29,966 bases of DNA from CAZDKO01 sp964506075 [NCBI: uncultured bacterium] (GCA_964506075.1 CAZDKO010000022.1:1-29966), one strand, 5' to 3'; positions 14,307-22,089 are shown, counted from the first letter of the stretch. Numbers and translations are program-made. The notes: generated by a model not told the origin, from the letters alone.

Positions 14307-15665
14307 TTATACAGCTAAACTATATTTGCCTAACGCATCTTGAGCCGCTAATACAATCGGATACATAGTAGGAGCGGGGGTCAAATAAGGATGGGTTGCC
14401 ATTTGCAATGTCTCCAGTTCCGTAATAGAAACCCTCTGCTGAATCGCCATACCGATAATGTTAATTAATTCTCCCGCAGATATTCCGCCGGCAACCTGTC
14501 CCCCCATAAGAATGCCTGACTGCCGGGAAAACACCAATTTAACCTTTATTTTATTTGCCCCGGGCAGAGTCCCCGGATGTTTATCTATACCCTCCGTCTT
14601 ACCGGTAATAATTTCAAAACCTTCTTTTTTAGCGCTTATCTCCGTAAGCCCGGCCGAGCCTAAAACCAGACCGTCTACGTAAGTAGAATAAATCGCGATT
14701 GTCCCTTTATTTTCGCGGACAACCTTTAACTGGTAAAGATTCGCTCCGGCAATTCTGGCCTCGGCAGTAGCGGTTGAAGCCAGCATAACCACAGAATCCT
14801 TTCTCGTATAAAAATCTCTTTTACCGGCGCAATCACCTACGGCGAAAATATCCGAATCAACGGTGCGCATATATTCATCCACCCATATACCTTTACCTCT
14901 ACCCAAATCCAGACCCGCGTCGGTGGCCAGGGTCGTATTGGGAACAGCTCCTATTCCCAGAATAGCACCGTCTATTTTCAGCTCTTTTCCGTTTTCAAAC
15001 CGTACACCCTCAACCTTTTCAGTTCCTAAAAATTCGACCACCCGGGTATCGGTTAAAATATTAACTCCCCTGGCTTTTAATTTTGCTTCCGCTAATAAAG
15101 AAAATTCCTCGTCAAATGAATTCGCGAGAAGATGAGGAAGAACCTCCGCCAGATAGACATTCAGACCGGCTATTCTGGAAATTTCATCGGCAAATTCCAC
15201 TCCTATGAATCCTCCACCCAGAACCAACACACTTTTCGCTTTTTTAAGTTCAGCCACGGCTCTCTTCAAATAATCCATATCTTTATATACAGGATAAATC
15301 CCGTCTTTTTCAATCCCGGCGATGGAAGGTTTAATAGGCAATGAACCCAGAGCCAGAACCAATTTTTCATATCCATATTCTTCTCCGCTTTTAGCGGTTA
15401 TTTTTTTGGCGCTGCGGTCTATCTTTACGGCCTCATCAATGGCTACTTCTATATTATTCTTGTTTAAAACCTCTGTTCCCATTTTATTATCGTCGGGGTT
15501 TTCCAGACTCCAGAACATATAAGGGATTCCGCAGGGGATACAGCCGTTGGCCACATTTTTTACAAGTAAAATATTTTTATCCGGATAATACCTTTTGGCC
15601 GTAATCGCGCTTACCAGCCCCGCCGGTCCTCCGCCAATAATAAGAATGTCCGCTTTTTTAACCAT
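14307..15665 (-). CDS. FAD/NAD(P)-dependent disulfide oxidoreductase (NADH oxidase / CoA-disulfide reductase family)
   Basis: The 452-residue flavoprotein has the FAD motif ILIIGGGPAG (7-16), the NAD(P) motif VLVLGGGFIGVEFADE near 155, the second FAD motif DIFAVGDCAG near 270 and a C-terminal dimerisation domain with ATHPYLTPAPT. The active-site region is VANGCIPCGIPYM, with C42 and C45. The cysteine followed by GIPY is the counterpart of the single redox cysteine of CoA-disulfide reductase and NADH oxidase; the additional cysteine three residues earlier gives a CxxC. The open frame extends 33 codons upstream, but AGAGAGGT and the family N-terminus favour the ATG at 15665, which overlaps the ATPase gene by 8 bp. 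The disulfide or persulfide substrate is not determined. Confidence 0.9.
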   Translation of the reverse strand: MVKKADILIIGGGPAGLVSAITAKRYYPDKNILLVKNVANGCIPCGIPYMFWSLENPDDNKMGTEVLNKNNIEVAIDEAVKIDRSAKKITAKSGEEYGYEKLVLALGSLPIKPSIAGIEKDGIYPVYKDMDYLKRAVAELKKAKSVLVLGGGFIGVEFADEISRIAGLNVYLAEVLPHLLANSFDEEFSLLAEAKLKARGVNILTDTRVVEFLGTEKVEGVRFENGKELKIDGAILGIGAVPNTTLATDAGLDLGRGKGIWVDEYMRTVDSDIFAVGDCAGKRDFYTRKDSVVMLASTATAEARIAGANLYQLKVVRENKGTIAIYSTYVDGLVLGSAGLTEISAKKEGFEIITGKTEGIDKHPGTLPGANKIKVKLVFSRQSGILMGGQVAGGISAGELINIIGMAIQQRVSITELETLQMATHPYLTPAPTMYPIVLAAQDALGKYSLAV

Positions 15666-16569
15666 GAAATACCTCTCTTTTTCTAATTCTCTTAAAAAGA
15701 TTCTGGAAATTTTCTCTGTATTCGGGAAAATCTTTGACAATAGGTTCTCCCTTTGAGTAAGCAACCGCTATCTCTTTTTTAAAAGGAAGCCGTATAAGAA
15801 CGGGTATATTTTCACGTTTGCAATATTCGTCGGTCTTTTGATTGCCTAAATCAGAACGGTTAATCACCACACCAAAAGGAACCGCGATTTTCCTTAAGAC
15901 TTCTACGGCGAGAATTAAATCGTTTAATCCGAACGGGGTAGGTTCGGTAACCAATATACAATAATCGCTTTCTTTCACAGTTTCAACTACCGGACACGAC
16001 GTGCCGGGAGGAGCGTCAATAATAACCGTGCGTGTCGGATTAATATATTTTTTTATCTGCCTGATAACGGGCGGAGCCATTGCCTCCCCGATATTAAGAC
16101 GGCCGTGTATAAATTGTATTGATTTAACGCTGCCTGTCTTTTGATTTTGTTCAGGATAGGCAGTAACCGAAGGCGAACTGCCTATTTCAATTTCGCCGAT
16201 TTCTTTATTTACTTCCTTTATCGCCCCTTCAGGGCAAAAATACGCGCAGCTTCCGCAGCCATGGCAAAGATTTGAAAAAATCAAAACCTTTCCTTTTCTG
16301 CCGTCAGATGCCGGCATTACCGCGATAGCATTGTAAGCGCAAACTTCGCCACACCGGCCGCAACAGGTGCATCTTGACCCATCAATTTCAGGAACGGGAA
16401 TAAAAACTTTCTTGGTCTTTTTTATATCCGGTTTTAAAAAAATGTGGGCGTTGGGCTCTTCAACGTCACAATCTAAAAACTGCACTTCTTCATTTATAGA
16501 AAGAGCCAGATTGACCGCTATCGTGGTTTTTCCCGTCCCGCCTTTTCCGCTGGCAACTGAGATAATCAT
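15658..16569 (-). CDS. MinD/Mrp-type P-loop ATPase with inserted 2[4Fe-4S] ferredoxin domain (copy 2)
   Basis: The 303-residue paralogue of the ATPase at 12806-13723 has Walker A SGKGGTGKTT (7-16) and LDCDVEEPNAHIFLKP. The ferredoxin insert has C67, C70, C73, C77 (plus an extra C69) and C102, C105, C108, C112. IDAPPGTSCPVVET is switch II and VTEPTPFGLNDL follows. Pairs of this kind with NifX-like proteins are seen in the ORP gene set of sulfate reducers. The start ATG lacks a strong ribosome site, and 50 bp of AT-rich sequence separate it from the zinc-ribbon gene. A role as an ATP-driven Fe-S or Mo-S cluster carrier is an inference. Confidence 0.92.
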   Translation of the reverse strand: MIISVASGKGGTGKTTIAVNLALSINEEVQFLDCDVEEPNAHIFLKPDIKKTKKVFIPVPEIDGSRCTCCGRCGEVCAYNAIAVMPASDGRKGKVLIFSNLCHGCGSCAYFCPEGAIKEVNKEIGEIEIGSSPSVTAYPEQNQKTGSVKSIQFIHGRLNIGEAMAPPVIRQIKKYINPTRTVIIDAPPGTSCPVVETVKESDYCILVTEPTPFGLNDLILAVEVLRKIAVPFGVVINRSDLGNQKTDEYCKRENIPVLIRLPFKKEIAVAYSKGEPIVKDFPEYRENFQNLFKRIRKREVFHG

Positions 16570-16619
16570 GTTATTATATAATAAGGCTTTCTAAAATTTC
16601 TTTTCCCAAAATTTAAATT

Positions 16620-16838
16620 TTACTCCCTTACCATCTTGGTCCCGCATTTCGGGCAATTTAGTGAATAACAGGGTACTCCCTGCTGATGCGGCATTCTTTC
16701 ACCGCAGTTCGGACAAATACAGTTTCCGCTTGGGCCGGCGCCAGGACGATTACCACCCCCGCCTGCTGAGCGGGCAGGCATTCGGCCACGGCCACCACCT
16801 CTGCCCATACCTCCGCCGGTTCCATCTCCCCAGGGCAT
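16620..16838 (-). CDS. Small Gly-rich zinc-ribbon protein
   Basis: The 72-residue protein has a flexible glycine/arginine-rich first half (GTGGGMGRGGGRGR) and a C-terminal zinc ribbon, CICPNCGE ... NCPKCGTKM, with candidate ligands in the CPNC and CPKC pairs. GGAGGT lies 6 bases before the ATG. Small ribbons of this type accompany NifX/MinD clusters but have no assigned function. A GC-rich palindrome (16761-16779) lies within the codons for MPARSAGGGG, so part of the linker may derive from an inserted repeat. Confidence 0.8.
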   Translation of the reverse strand: MPWGDGTGGGMGRGGGRGRMPARSAGGGGNRPGAGPSGNCICPNCGERMPHQQGVPCYSLNCPKCGTKMVRE

Positions 16839-16849
16839 CTTACACCTCC

Positions 16850-17026
16850 TTATTTTGGAAGCGATAACGCTTCATTCGGACATTCACTGATACAAGCACC
16901 GCATTCCACACATTTATTGCTGCTTATGACCGCTTTATTTTGTTTGATTTTGATAGCGTTTACGGGGCAAATATCAACGCATACACCACAGCCATTGCAT
17001 TTAATTTGATTTACCCTGACCGCCAT
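16850..17026 (-). CDS. 2[4Fe-4S] ferredoxin
   Basis: This 58-residue bacterial-type ferredoxin binds two [4Fe-4S] clusters through C10, C13, C16, C20 (CNGCGVCVDICP) and C39, C42, C45, C49 (CVECGACISECP). It starts at the ATG at 17026; the longer open frame adds a basic extension encoded over the preceding gene's end, while AGGAAG precedes this ATG. One base separates it from the NifX-like stop codon. It is a low-potential electron carrier and may serve the adjacent ATPases or the FAD oxidoreductase. Confidence 0.93.
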   Translation of the reverse strand: MAVRVNQIKCNGCGVCVDICPVNAIKIKQNKAVISSNKCVECGACISECPNEALSLPK

Positions 17027-17027
17027 T

Positions 17028-17444
17028 TTAAATTTCTTCCTGTTTTTTAGGCGGCATACCAAATTTTGAATTTACGCTCGGGCCTGACGTAATTTTAAAT
17101 CCGCCTTTTTTATATTTCTCTACCACTTCTTTAACGGTTCCTGATACACCTGTAATCACATCTATCCCGGCGGCCTGCAAGGTTTGAAACGCGTTGGGCC
17201 CGACGTTACCCGTAAGCACCGCTTTTACTCCCTTCCCGGTAACAACCTGGCCGGATTGAATTCCTGCTCCTCCCATTGAATCAATATTAGGATTCTTTAC
17301 CGCTTCAAATTCCAGGGTGTCGGTATCGACAATGATAAAGTATTCGCACCGACCGAAACGCGGGTCGACTCTGGAATTAAGGTCGCTACCCTCTGAGGTA
17401 ATACAAATCTTTCCGCCACAGGCGGATTTCGTTTCACTACACAT
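17028..17444 (-). CDS. NifX/NifB-type Fe-Mo cofactor-binding family protein, copy 1
   Basis: This 138-residue protein has the dinitrogenase iron-molybdenum cofactor domain (NifX, NafY, VnfX, ORP family) at about 12-115: ICITSEGSDLNSRVDPRFGRCEYFIIVD, then AGIQSGQVVTGKGVKAVLTGNVGPNAFQTLQAAGIDVITG. The N-terminus MCSETKSACGG adds two cysteines, and the tail PPKKQEEI is charged. The family binds metal-sulfur clusters; nitrogenase genes are absent here, so a role in another cluster (such as the Mo-Cu centre of ORP) is more likely than in nitrogen fixation. GGAGGGATT precedes the ATG, and it is 14 bp after the second copy. Confidence 0.9.
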   Translation of the reverse strand: MCSETKSACGGKICITSEGSDLNSRVDPRFGRCEYFIIVDTDTLEFEAVKNPNIDSMGGAGIQSGQVVTGKGVKAVLTGNVGPNAFQTLQAAGIDVITGVSGTVKEVVEKYKKGGFKITSGPSVNSKFGMPPKKQEEI

Positions 17445-17458
17445 AATCCCTCCTTCTT

Positions 17459-17857
17459 CTAGTCTTCACAATTTTTTTCATCAGGATGGTCGCATTCGGA
17501 TTTTTCTATACCGTAGCCTTTACCTGAACCCGGCTGACAAAGACTTTCTCCGCCTTTAAGCGTTCCTTTTAAAAGTTCTTTCAGAACCTCATCAATTTTA
17601 CCGCTTATACCGATAATAGTCTGGATGCCGAGTTCTTCAAAAAAACCGGCTGCTCTGGCCCCCATTCCACCGCAAATTATACATTGAACGCCTTTACGAT
17701 GCAAAAACTGGGGAATATTTCCGGGCTGATGTCCGGGATTATCAATGACCTCTTTTTTCATCACTCTGCCGTCTTTTATATCCACGATGGTAAATGACGG
17801 GCAACGGCCGAAGTGAGAAGATACAAATCCACCATCGCTTGAAATAGCTACTTTCAA
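17459..17857 (-). CDS. NifX/NifB-type Fe-Mo cofactor-binding family protein, copy 2
   Basis: The 132-residue paralogue has MKVAISSDGGFVSSHFGRCPSFTIVDI, then QFLHRKGVQCIICGGMGARAAGFFEELGIQTIIG, diagnostic for the NifX-like domain (residues 1-105). The C-terminal 30 residues are cysteine- and acid-rich (SLCQPGSG ... SECDHPDEKNCED), a possible extra metal site. The start is TTG at 17857 behind an excellent AAAGGAGG. It is preceded by a stable hairpin (17885-17913) that separates it from the DUF5320 gene and may set relative expression. Confidence 0.9.
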   Translation of the reverse strand: MKVAISSDGGFVSSHFGRCPSFTIVDIKDGRVMKKEVIDNPGHQPGNIPQFLHRKGVQCIICGGMGARAAGFFEELGIQTIIGISGKIDEVLKELLKGTLKGGESLCQPGSGKGYGIEKSECDHPDEKNCED

Positions 17858-17884
17858 GATTAACCTCCTTTACCGTTTAAATCA

Positions 17885-17913
17885 GGCGAGGATAGATATT
17901 GACTATCCTCACC
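17885..17913 (-). terminator. Stem-loop between DUF5320 and NifX-like genes
   Basis: On the minus strand GGTGAGGATAG pairs with CTATCCTCGCC (one G-U) around a 7-nt loop just after the DUF5320 stop. There is no T tract, so it is a partial terminator, attenuator or mRNA-stability element rather than a clear terminator. Confidence 0.5.
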
Positions 17914-17918
17914 TATTT

Positions 17919-18290
17919 TTACTTACCACCCTTTGATGTCGCTTTTGACTCAAGGTCTTTTACGCGCTGGTTGATAGCGTTGATTTCTTCCTGCATGGCC
18001 TTGGCCTCGGCTCTAAGCATATCTGCTTCTTGCTGAGGAGTCAATTCAGGCTCATAAGGATAGGCTCCGTATGGAGCCGGATAATACGGGCCGCCGTAAA
18101 CATAAGGATAAGCGGACCACCTCCGGCCAAATCCTCGGCCAAAACCCCGGCCACCTCCACGGTTCCATCCCCGGCCTAAAAACCGGCCGCTAAAGCTACG
18201 AAAACCATCAAAGGGAACAGCACAAAAACCTCTGCCTCCTCCGGTCATCGGACCTCTGCCCTGAGGACCAGTTCCGTCAAAACCCGGCAT
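17919..18290 (-). CDS. DUF5320 family Gly/Arg/aromatic-rich protein with C-terminal coiled coil
   Basis: The 123-residue protein opens MPGFDGTGPQGRGPMTGGGRGFC, the signature of DUF5320 proteins found next to NifX and MinD-type genes in anaerobes. Residues 25-80 are rich in Gly, Arg, Phe, Tyr and Pro (low complexity), and residues about 83-115 form a coiled coil (LTPQQEADMLRAEAKAMQEEINAINQ). Only one cysteine is present. GGAGG lies 8 bases before the ATG at 18290; the GTG three codons earlier lies inside the ribosome site and is unlikely to be used. A Fur-box-like palindrome lies 28 bp upstream. Function is unknown; a scaffold or low-complexity assembly protein is only a guess. Confidence 0.85.
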   Translation of the reverse strand: MPGFDGTGPQGRGPMTGGGRGFCAVPFDGFRSFSGRFLGRGWNRGGGRGFGRGFGRRWSAYPYVYGGPYYPAPYGAYPYEPELTPQQEADMLRAEAKAMQEEINAINQRVKDLESKATSKGGK

Positions 18291-18317
18291 AATAATCACC
18301 TCCTTTATTAAATTTAT

Positions 18318-18332
18318 TGAGAATCGTTCTCA
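18318..18332. promoter_or_regulatory. Fur-box-like palindrome upstream of DUF5320
   Basis: TGAGAATCGTTCTCA is a near-perfect 7-1-7 inverted repeat of the TGAGAAT half-site type used by Fur proteins. It lies in the 59-bp gap between the fur gene and DUF5320. It matches the site upstream of fur at 18843-18857. Confidence 0.75.
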
Positions 18333-18349
18333 TTTAACTTTAAAAAAAT

Positions 18350-18829
18350 TTATTTAACCCCGGCATTTTTACATCTATCGCACACACCATAAAACTGAAT
18401 AAGGTGTTCGGTAATATCAAAATTATATTTTTTAGAAAGTCCCTTCTCGGTTCGTTTTAAAAGTTCTACCTCCTGGTCGATAAAATCAGTATAATCGATA
18501 ACCCGGCCGCAGCCGGTACAGACCAGATGGTGATGATGTTTTTCTCCTTGAGGTCCGCCGGCCAATTCGTATCGAGCTCTTCCGTCGCCAAAATCAAATT
18601 TGAAAACCAGCCCTATCCCTGCCAATAACTCTAAAGTCCGGTAAACGGTTGAAAGTCCGGCCTGAGGGTAAATTTTATGAACCTGAAGGTATATTTCCTC
18701 GGCACTAAGATGTTTAGAGGTCTTACTTAAAACTTCTAAAATTGCCTGCCGGGATAAAGTTAGTTTATAACCGTGTCCCTGAAACCGGCCGCACCACCAC
18801 GAATGTCCTCTGTTAAAACCTCCGGGCAT
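18350..18829 (-). CDS. Fur family metal/peroxide-responsive regulator
   Basis: This 159-residue Fur protein has a winged helix (about 20-85: LTLSRQAILEVL, HLSAEEIYLQV, LSTVYRTLELL) and a dimerisation domain with metal ligands HHHHLVCTGCG (H98-101, C104, C107) and GVCDRC (C150, C153), the structural Cys4 zinc site. The sensing type (iron, peroxide, zinc) cannot be fixed. An N-terminal extension MPGGFNRGHSWWCGRF precedes the usual start and is glycine- and tryptophan-rich. AGGAGG lies 4 bases before the ATG. It has its own promoter and a Fur-box-like site, and a second site lies before the following genes, so it probably regulates itself and the redox cluster. Confidence 0.93.
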   Translation of the reverse strand: MPGGFNRGHSWWCGRFQGHGYKLTLSRQAILEVLSKTSKHLSAEEIYLQVHKIYPQAGLSTVYRTLELLAGIGLVFKFDFGDGRARYELAGGPQGEKHHHHLVCTGCGRVIDYTDFIDQEVELLKRTEKGLSKKYNFDITEHLIQFYGVCDRCKNAGVK

Positions 18830-18842
18830 TTTGCCTCCTAAT

Positions 18843-18857
18843 TGAGAATGGTTCTTA
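18843..18857. promoter_or_regulatory. Fur-box-like palindrome at the fur transcription start
   Basis: TGAGAATGGTTCTTA is an imperfect 7-1-7 inverted repeat with the same left half-site as the site at 18318. It lies just downstream of the -10, near the expected start of transcription, so binding would repress fur. Confidence 0.75.
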
Positions 18858-18868
18858 TTCCTATTTAA

Positions 18869-18897
18869 AGTATACCTGACGGCTGATTTTCTGTCAA
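18869..18897 (-). promoter_or_regulatory. Sigma70-type promoter of fur
   Basis: TTGACA (18892-18897) and TATACT (18869-18874) are 17 bp apart on the minus strand. Transcription would begin near 18862, just before the Fur-box-like palindrome. Confidence 0.85.
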
Positions 18898-18924
18898 GGG
18901 AAAAATAAAAATTTAATTAGCGGG

Positions 18925-20649
18925 TTATTTATCCTTTTTTATAATCTGGCTGGCGGTAAATGAGTGGCGCAGAATATCCCATATCCCGGCACTATCCTGG
19001 GCCTGGAGAATATTTTCTCTAATTTCCTTATTACTCATCGCCTTAGCGATTAAAGATAATATCTGGATCTGGGCAGAATCGTCTCCCTCCGGGGTCAGGA
19101 TTAAAAATATAAGCTGGGAAAGTTTTCCGTCGGGAGAATTCCACTCAATACCGGTAAGGGACCGGCCAAAAACAATAACCGGCCTTTTAAATGAGGATAG
19201 CCTGGCGTGAGGTACGGCTACCCCCTCTTCAATGGCTGTGCCCATAGCATTTTCACGCTGTAATACGGGTGTATAGATGGTTTCAACCTCGGGGATATCT
19301 TCAAGCTCTGCGGCTGTTTCACACAGTTTTAAGATGGCCCTATCTCTATCAGAAACCTTTAATTCTGGAATAACGGCCCGGCGGGAAAAAAATTCCAGGA
19401 TACTGATGGCTTTACGCTTTTTAACGGAATAACTTAACCAGGGTCCCAGTATGACCGAGGAAACTACGGCGCCAAAGACAATCGCCACAAAAACAGGTTC
19501 TGTAATGAGGTTATATTCTAACGCCAGTAACCCGATAACTATTTCCATGGCCCCGCCGGGTGTATGGGCAATAGCGATAGAAAGACGGTTTTCCCGCGAT
19601 AATTCAGTAATATTCACCCCGAACCAGGCACCGAAAAACCGGCCCGCAATACCAATAACGGTTACTAAAATAACGAGAGCAAAATTAAAATTCTGAAGGA
19701 AATCAACTTTGAGCCCGATATTTACAAAGAAAAGCGGGACAAATACGGCGTAGACCATCTGGGAGATAACCTGACGGGTTTTTTCTGAAAGCTCCTTCGC
19801 TTCACCGGCCATTATTCCGGCCAGAAAAAACCCGAATAAAGCATGGATACCAATCTTCTGAGTAACGGCACCGCATAAAAGACCTAATAGACAGATAAAC
19901 GTGAGAGACCCTCCCGGCTCAGGAATTTGTTTCTTTTTAATAAAAGAAATCACTTTATTGGTAAAATTTTTTCCAACCGTTAAACACAGGATGGCAAAAC
20001 CTATGGTGGAAGTGAAGATAACGATTATTTCAAAGAGCTTGATATCAGCGTGAAGGAAAAAACCCAGAACCAGGGTAAATATCAGCCACCCGATAATATC
20101 ATTTACAGAAAGAGCCGACATAATCAAAAATCCTAAATCTGTCTTGGAAATTTTTAAGTCGTGAAGGGCGCGCGCCGAGACAGGCATGGCGCTTATGGTC
20201 ATAACCGTGGCCATAAAGAGCGCAAAAATTATCCTCTGGTCGGGATTAACGAGATAATAGGAAGGTAAAAATAAACACGGAATAAAGGAGACTATCATCG
20301 GGAAGATAATATCCGATAAGGCGATTTTTAAGGCGTCCCCCCTCTGCCGCCAGGCGGCCGAAAAGTCAATTTCAAGACCTGTTTCCAGTAAAAGAAACAA
20401 CACCCCCAGCCAGGCAACCGTTTCAAACATATTCTGCTGGATAATGTCGGCGGGAAACATCACACTATGAATAGAAGGCAGGAGTTTACCGAAAATAGTG
20501 GGACCTAAAAGTATACCGACCAGAATTTCAGCGGTTAAAGACGGCTGTTTCCACTTACGAAGAAGTTCCCCTAATCCTCTGGACAAACCCAGTAAGACAA
20601 AAACCTGAATCAAAAAAATAAGAATATTCTTTTCATTAAGATATTGCAT
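18925..20649 (-). CDS. CPA2-family cation:proton antiporter fused to a PTS EIIA domain
   Basis: The 574-residue protein has about 12 membrane helices in residues 8-415 (Na_H_Exchanger fold; LFLLLETGLEIDFSA near 85 and NDIIGWL near 183, which carries the paired-polar ND site) and a C-terminal PTS EIIA type-2 domain (about 425-565) with phosphorylatable H481 in EEGVAVPHAR. CPA2 exchangers move Na+ or K+ against H+. EIIA-like tails are known on some of these proteins and may sense phosphotransfer or act as small-molecule regulatory modules; no PTS EI or HPr gene is in the window. AAAGG precedes the ATG. It lies 63 bp downstream of the SLC13/ArsB-type gene. Confidence 0.9.
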   Translation of the reverse strand: MQYLNEKNILIFLIQVFVLLGLSRGLGELLRKWKQPSLTAEILVGILLGPTIFGKLLPSIHSVMFPADIIQQNMFETVAWLGVLFLLLETGLEIDFSAAWRQRGDALKIALSDIIFPMIVSFIPCLFLPSYYLVNPDQRIIFALFMATVMTISAMPVSARALHDLKISKTDLGFLIMSALSVNDIIGWLIFTLVLGFFLHADIKLFEIIVIFTSTIGFAILCLTVGKNFTNKVISFIKKKQIPEPGGSLTFICLLGLLCGAVTQKIGIHALFGFFLAGIMAGEAKELSEKTRQVISQMVYAVFVPLFFVNIGLKVDFLQNFNFALVILVTVIGIAGRFFGAWFGVNITELSRENRLSIAIAHTPGGAMEIVIGLLALEYNLITEPVFVAIVFGAVVSSVILGPWLSYSVKKRKAISILEFFSRRAVIPELKVSDRDRAILKLCETAAELEDIPEVETIYTPVLQRENAMGTAIEEGVAVPHARLSSFKRPVIVFGRSLTGIEWNSPDGKLSQLIFLILTPEGDDSAQIQILSLIAKAMSNKEIRENILQAQDSAGIWDILRHSFTASQIIKKDK

Positions 20650-20712
20650 TTTGCCTTTAAATCTTATTGATAAAATTTCTTATTTGCGGCTTTAATATTC
20701 TACAAGGCGGGC

Positions 20713-22089
20713 TTAAAATTTAAAAAGAAGGAGCAATAAGTATGCCACCGTCATACTAAAAATTCCAACGACCAAACCAATCTTTAACCACCTTAAAAAG
20801 CTTATCCTTTTCTTTCCCGCGCTTTCCAGAATATCCACCGCTACTATATTAGCCGTAGAACCTATAACCGTTATGTTTCCTCCATAACAAGCGCCAAACA
20901 ATATCGCCCATAATAAAGGATTAACCGCTACTTTTAAAGAGGCCAGGCTTTGCACCATAGGAAGATAAGAAGCTACCACGACAGTATTATCCAGGATACT
21001 GGAAAGAAAACCGCTGGAATATAAAATGACCCCGGCTATTAAGTTGGAATTGGTTCCTGTTTTGGCAATCAGTTTGAGCGCAAAAAAATCGGCTATTCCT
21101 GTATATTGAACAGCTCCGGCTAAAGCAAATAGAAACAAAAAGAACAATATGGAAGTCCATTCAACTTCATTTTCAACGTAATAACGAACTTTATCACGGT
21201 GAAAAAGCATCACGACTCCGGCGGCCACGATAGGAAGCATCAATAACAGCGTATTTTCCTCCAATTTAAATAATAATTCCAACCGATGGTGTAATACAAT
21301 AGATATTAAAGTAATGACAAAAATTACTATCCCGATTTTCACCTTTTTATCAGCGGGGATAGAAATTAAAGAAAGAAAAAAGGTATTATCTTCAAGCGAA
21401 GAAAGCTTTTCGTTAAGTTGAGCAATGTATTTCTTAAACCATAAAAATAAAATTATCAACGTTCCCAGTAAAACAATTACGGTGACAGGCAAAGCGTGAA
21501 TCAGGAAATCTTCAAAACTGAGTTTCCCCCTGGCGGCAATAAGGACACCGATGGGATTACCCAGAACTGTTCCGGAAGAACCGATATTGGTCGCTAAAAC
21601 CGAAGAAAGGAGTAACGGAGCCGGGTCAATATCAAAAAAATCGGAAATGGCAATGATAATTTTTGCCATTATTATAATAGAAGCCACCTCTCCCATAAGA
21701 GAGGAAAAACAGGCTGATATGCACATAAGCAATAAAAACAATTTTTTCCCGGTTATCTTTTTAACTCTCAATAGCTTGGTCGTTATCCAGAAAAGTAACC
21801 CGACTTCGTTTAACATTCCGACTAAAATCATCATACCGATAAGAAAAAGAATTACATCCAAGGAAGCAAACCTTAACAGATTTTCCAGGTCTATCGAACG
21901 GGTTATCAAAAGAAGTCCGGCCCCGAAAAAAACAAAGCTCAACCTCAACTCCCAAAAAAGCAATATCCCCATAACCGACAGACAAAAAATGCCGGCTGTG
22001 GTCGCCTGCTGGGAAGAAAATCCGGCCTTTAATCCTATAAAAGCGGCTAAGAGGGAAATACATATAATAAGAGTGAATCTTTTTTTCAT
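20713..22089 (-). CDS. SLC13/ArsB-NhaD superfamily ion transporter
   Basis: The 458-residue protein has about 12 hydrophobic helices. Two re-entrant-loop type motifs, NIGSSGTVLGNPIGVLIA (about residue 167) and GACYGGNITVIGSTANIVAV (about 400), are arranged as in ArsB, NhaD and CitT-type proteins (Ion Transporter superfamily). SSxxxxGNP and GGNxTxIGSxAN are the hallmark positions. The substrate could be arsenite, Na+/H+ exchange or a dicarboxylate; the neighbouring antiporter and arsenic genes favour an inorganic ion. The start ATG lacks a strong ribosome site. A TTGCAA-N17-TACAAT promoter lies 80 bp upstream. It is not immediately within the arsenic operon. Confidence 0.85.
   Translation of the reverse strand: MKKRFTLIICISLLAAFIGLKAGFSSQQATTAGIFCLSVMGILLFWELRLSFVFFGAGLLLITRSIDLENLLRFASLDVILFLIGMMILVGMLNEVGLLFWITTKLLRVKKITGKKLFLLLMCISACFSSLMGEVASIIIMAKIIIAISDFFDIDPAPLLLSSVLATNIGSSGTVLGNPIGVLIAARGKLSFEDFLIHALPVTVIVLLGTLIILFLWFKKYIAQLNEKLSSLEDNTFFLSLISIPADKKVKIGIVIFVITLISIVLHHRLELLFKLEENTLLLMLPIVAAGVVMLFHRDKVRYYVENEVEWTSILFFLFLFALAGAVQYTGIADFFALKLIAKTGTNSNLIAGVILYSSGFLSSILDNTVVVASYLPMVQSLASLKVAVNPLLWAILFGACYGGNITVIGSTANIVAVDILESAGKKRISFLRWLKIGLVVGIFSMTVAYLLLLLFKF

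Noticed and set aside
12806-16569. Nitrogenase or NifH/MinCDE division genes
   Set aside because: The ATPases have ferredoxin inserts, and no nifDK, minC or minE lies nearby, so neither label is supported.
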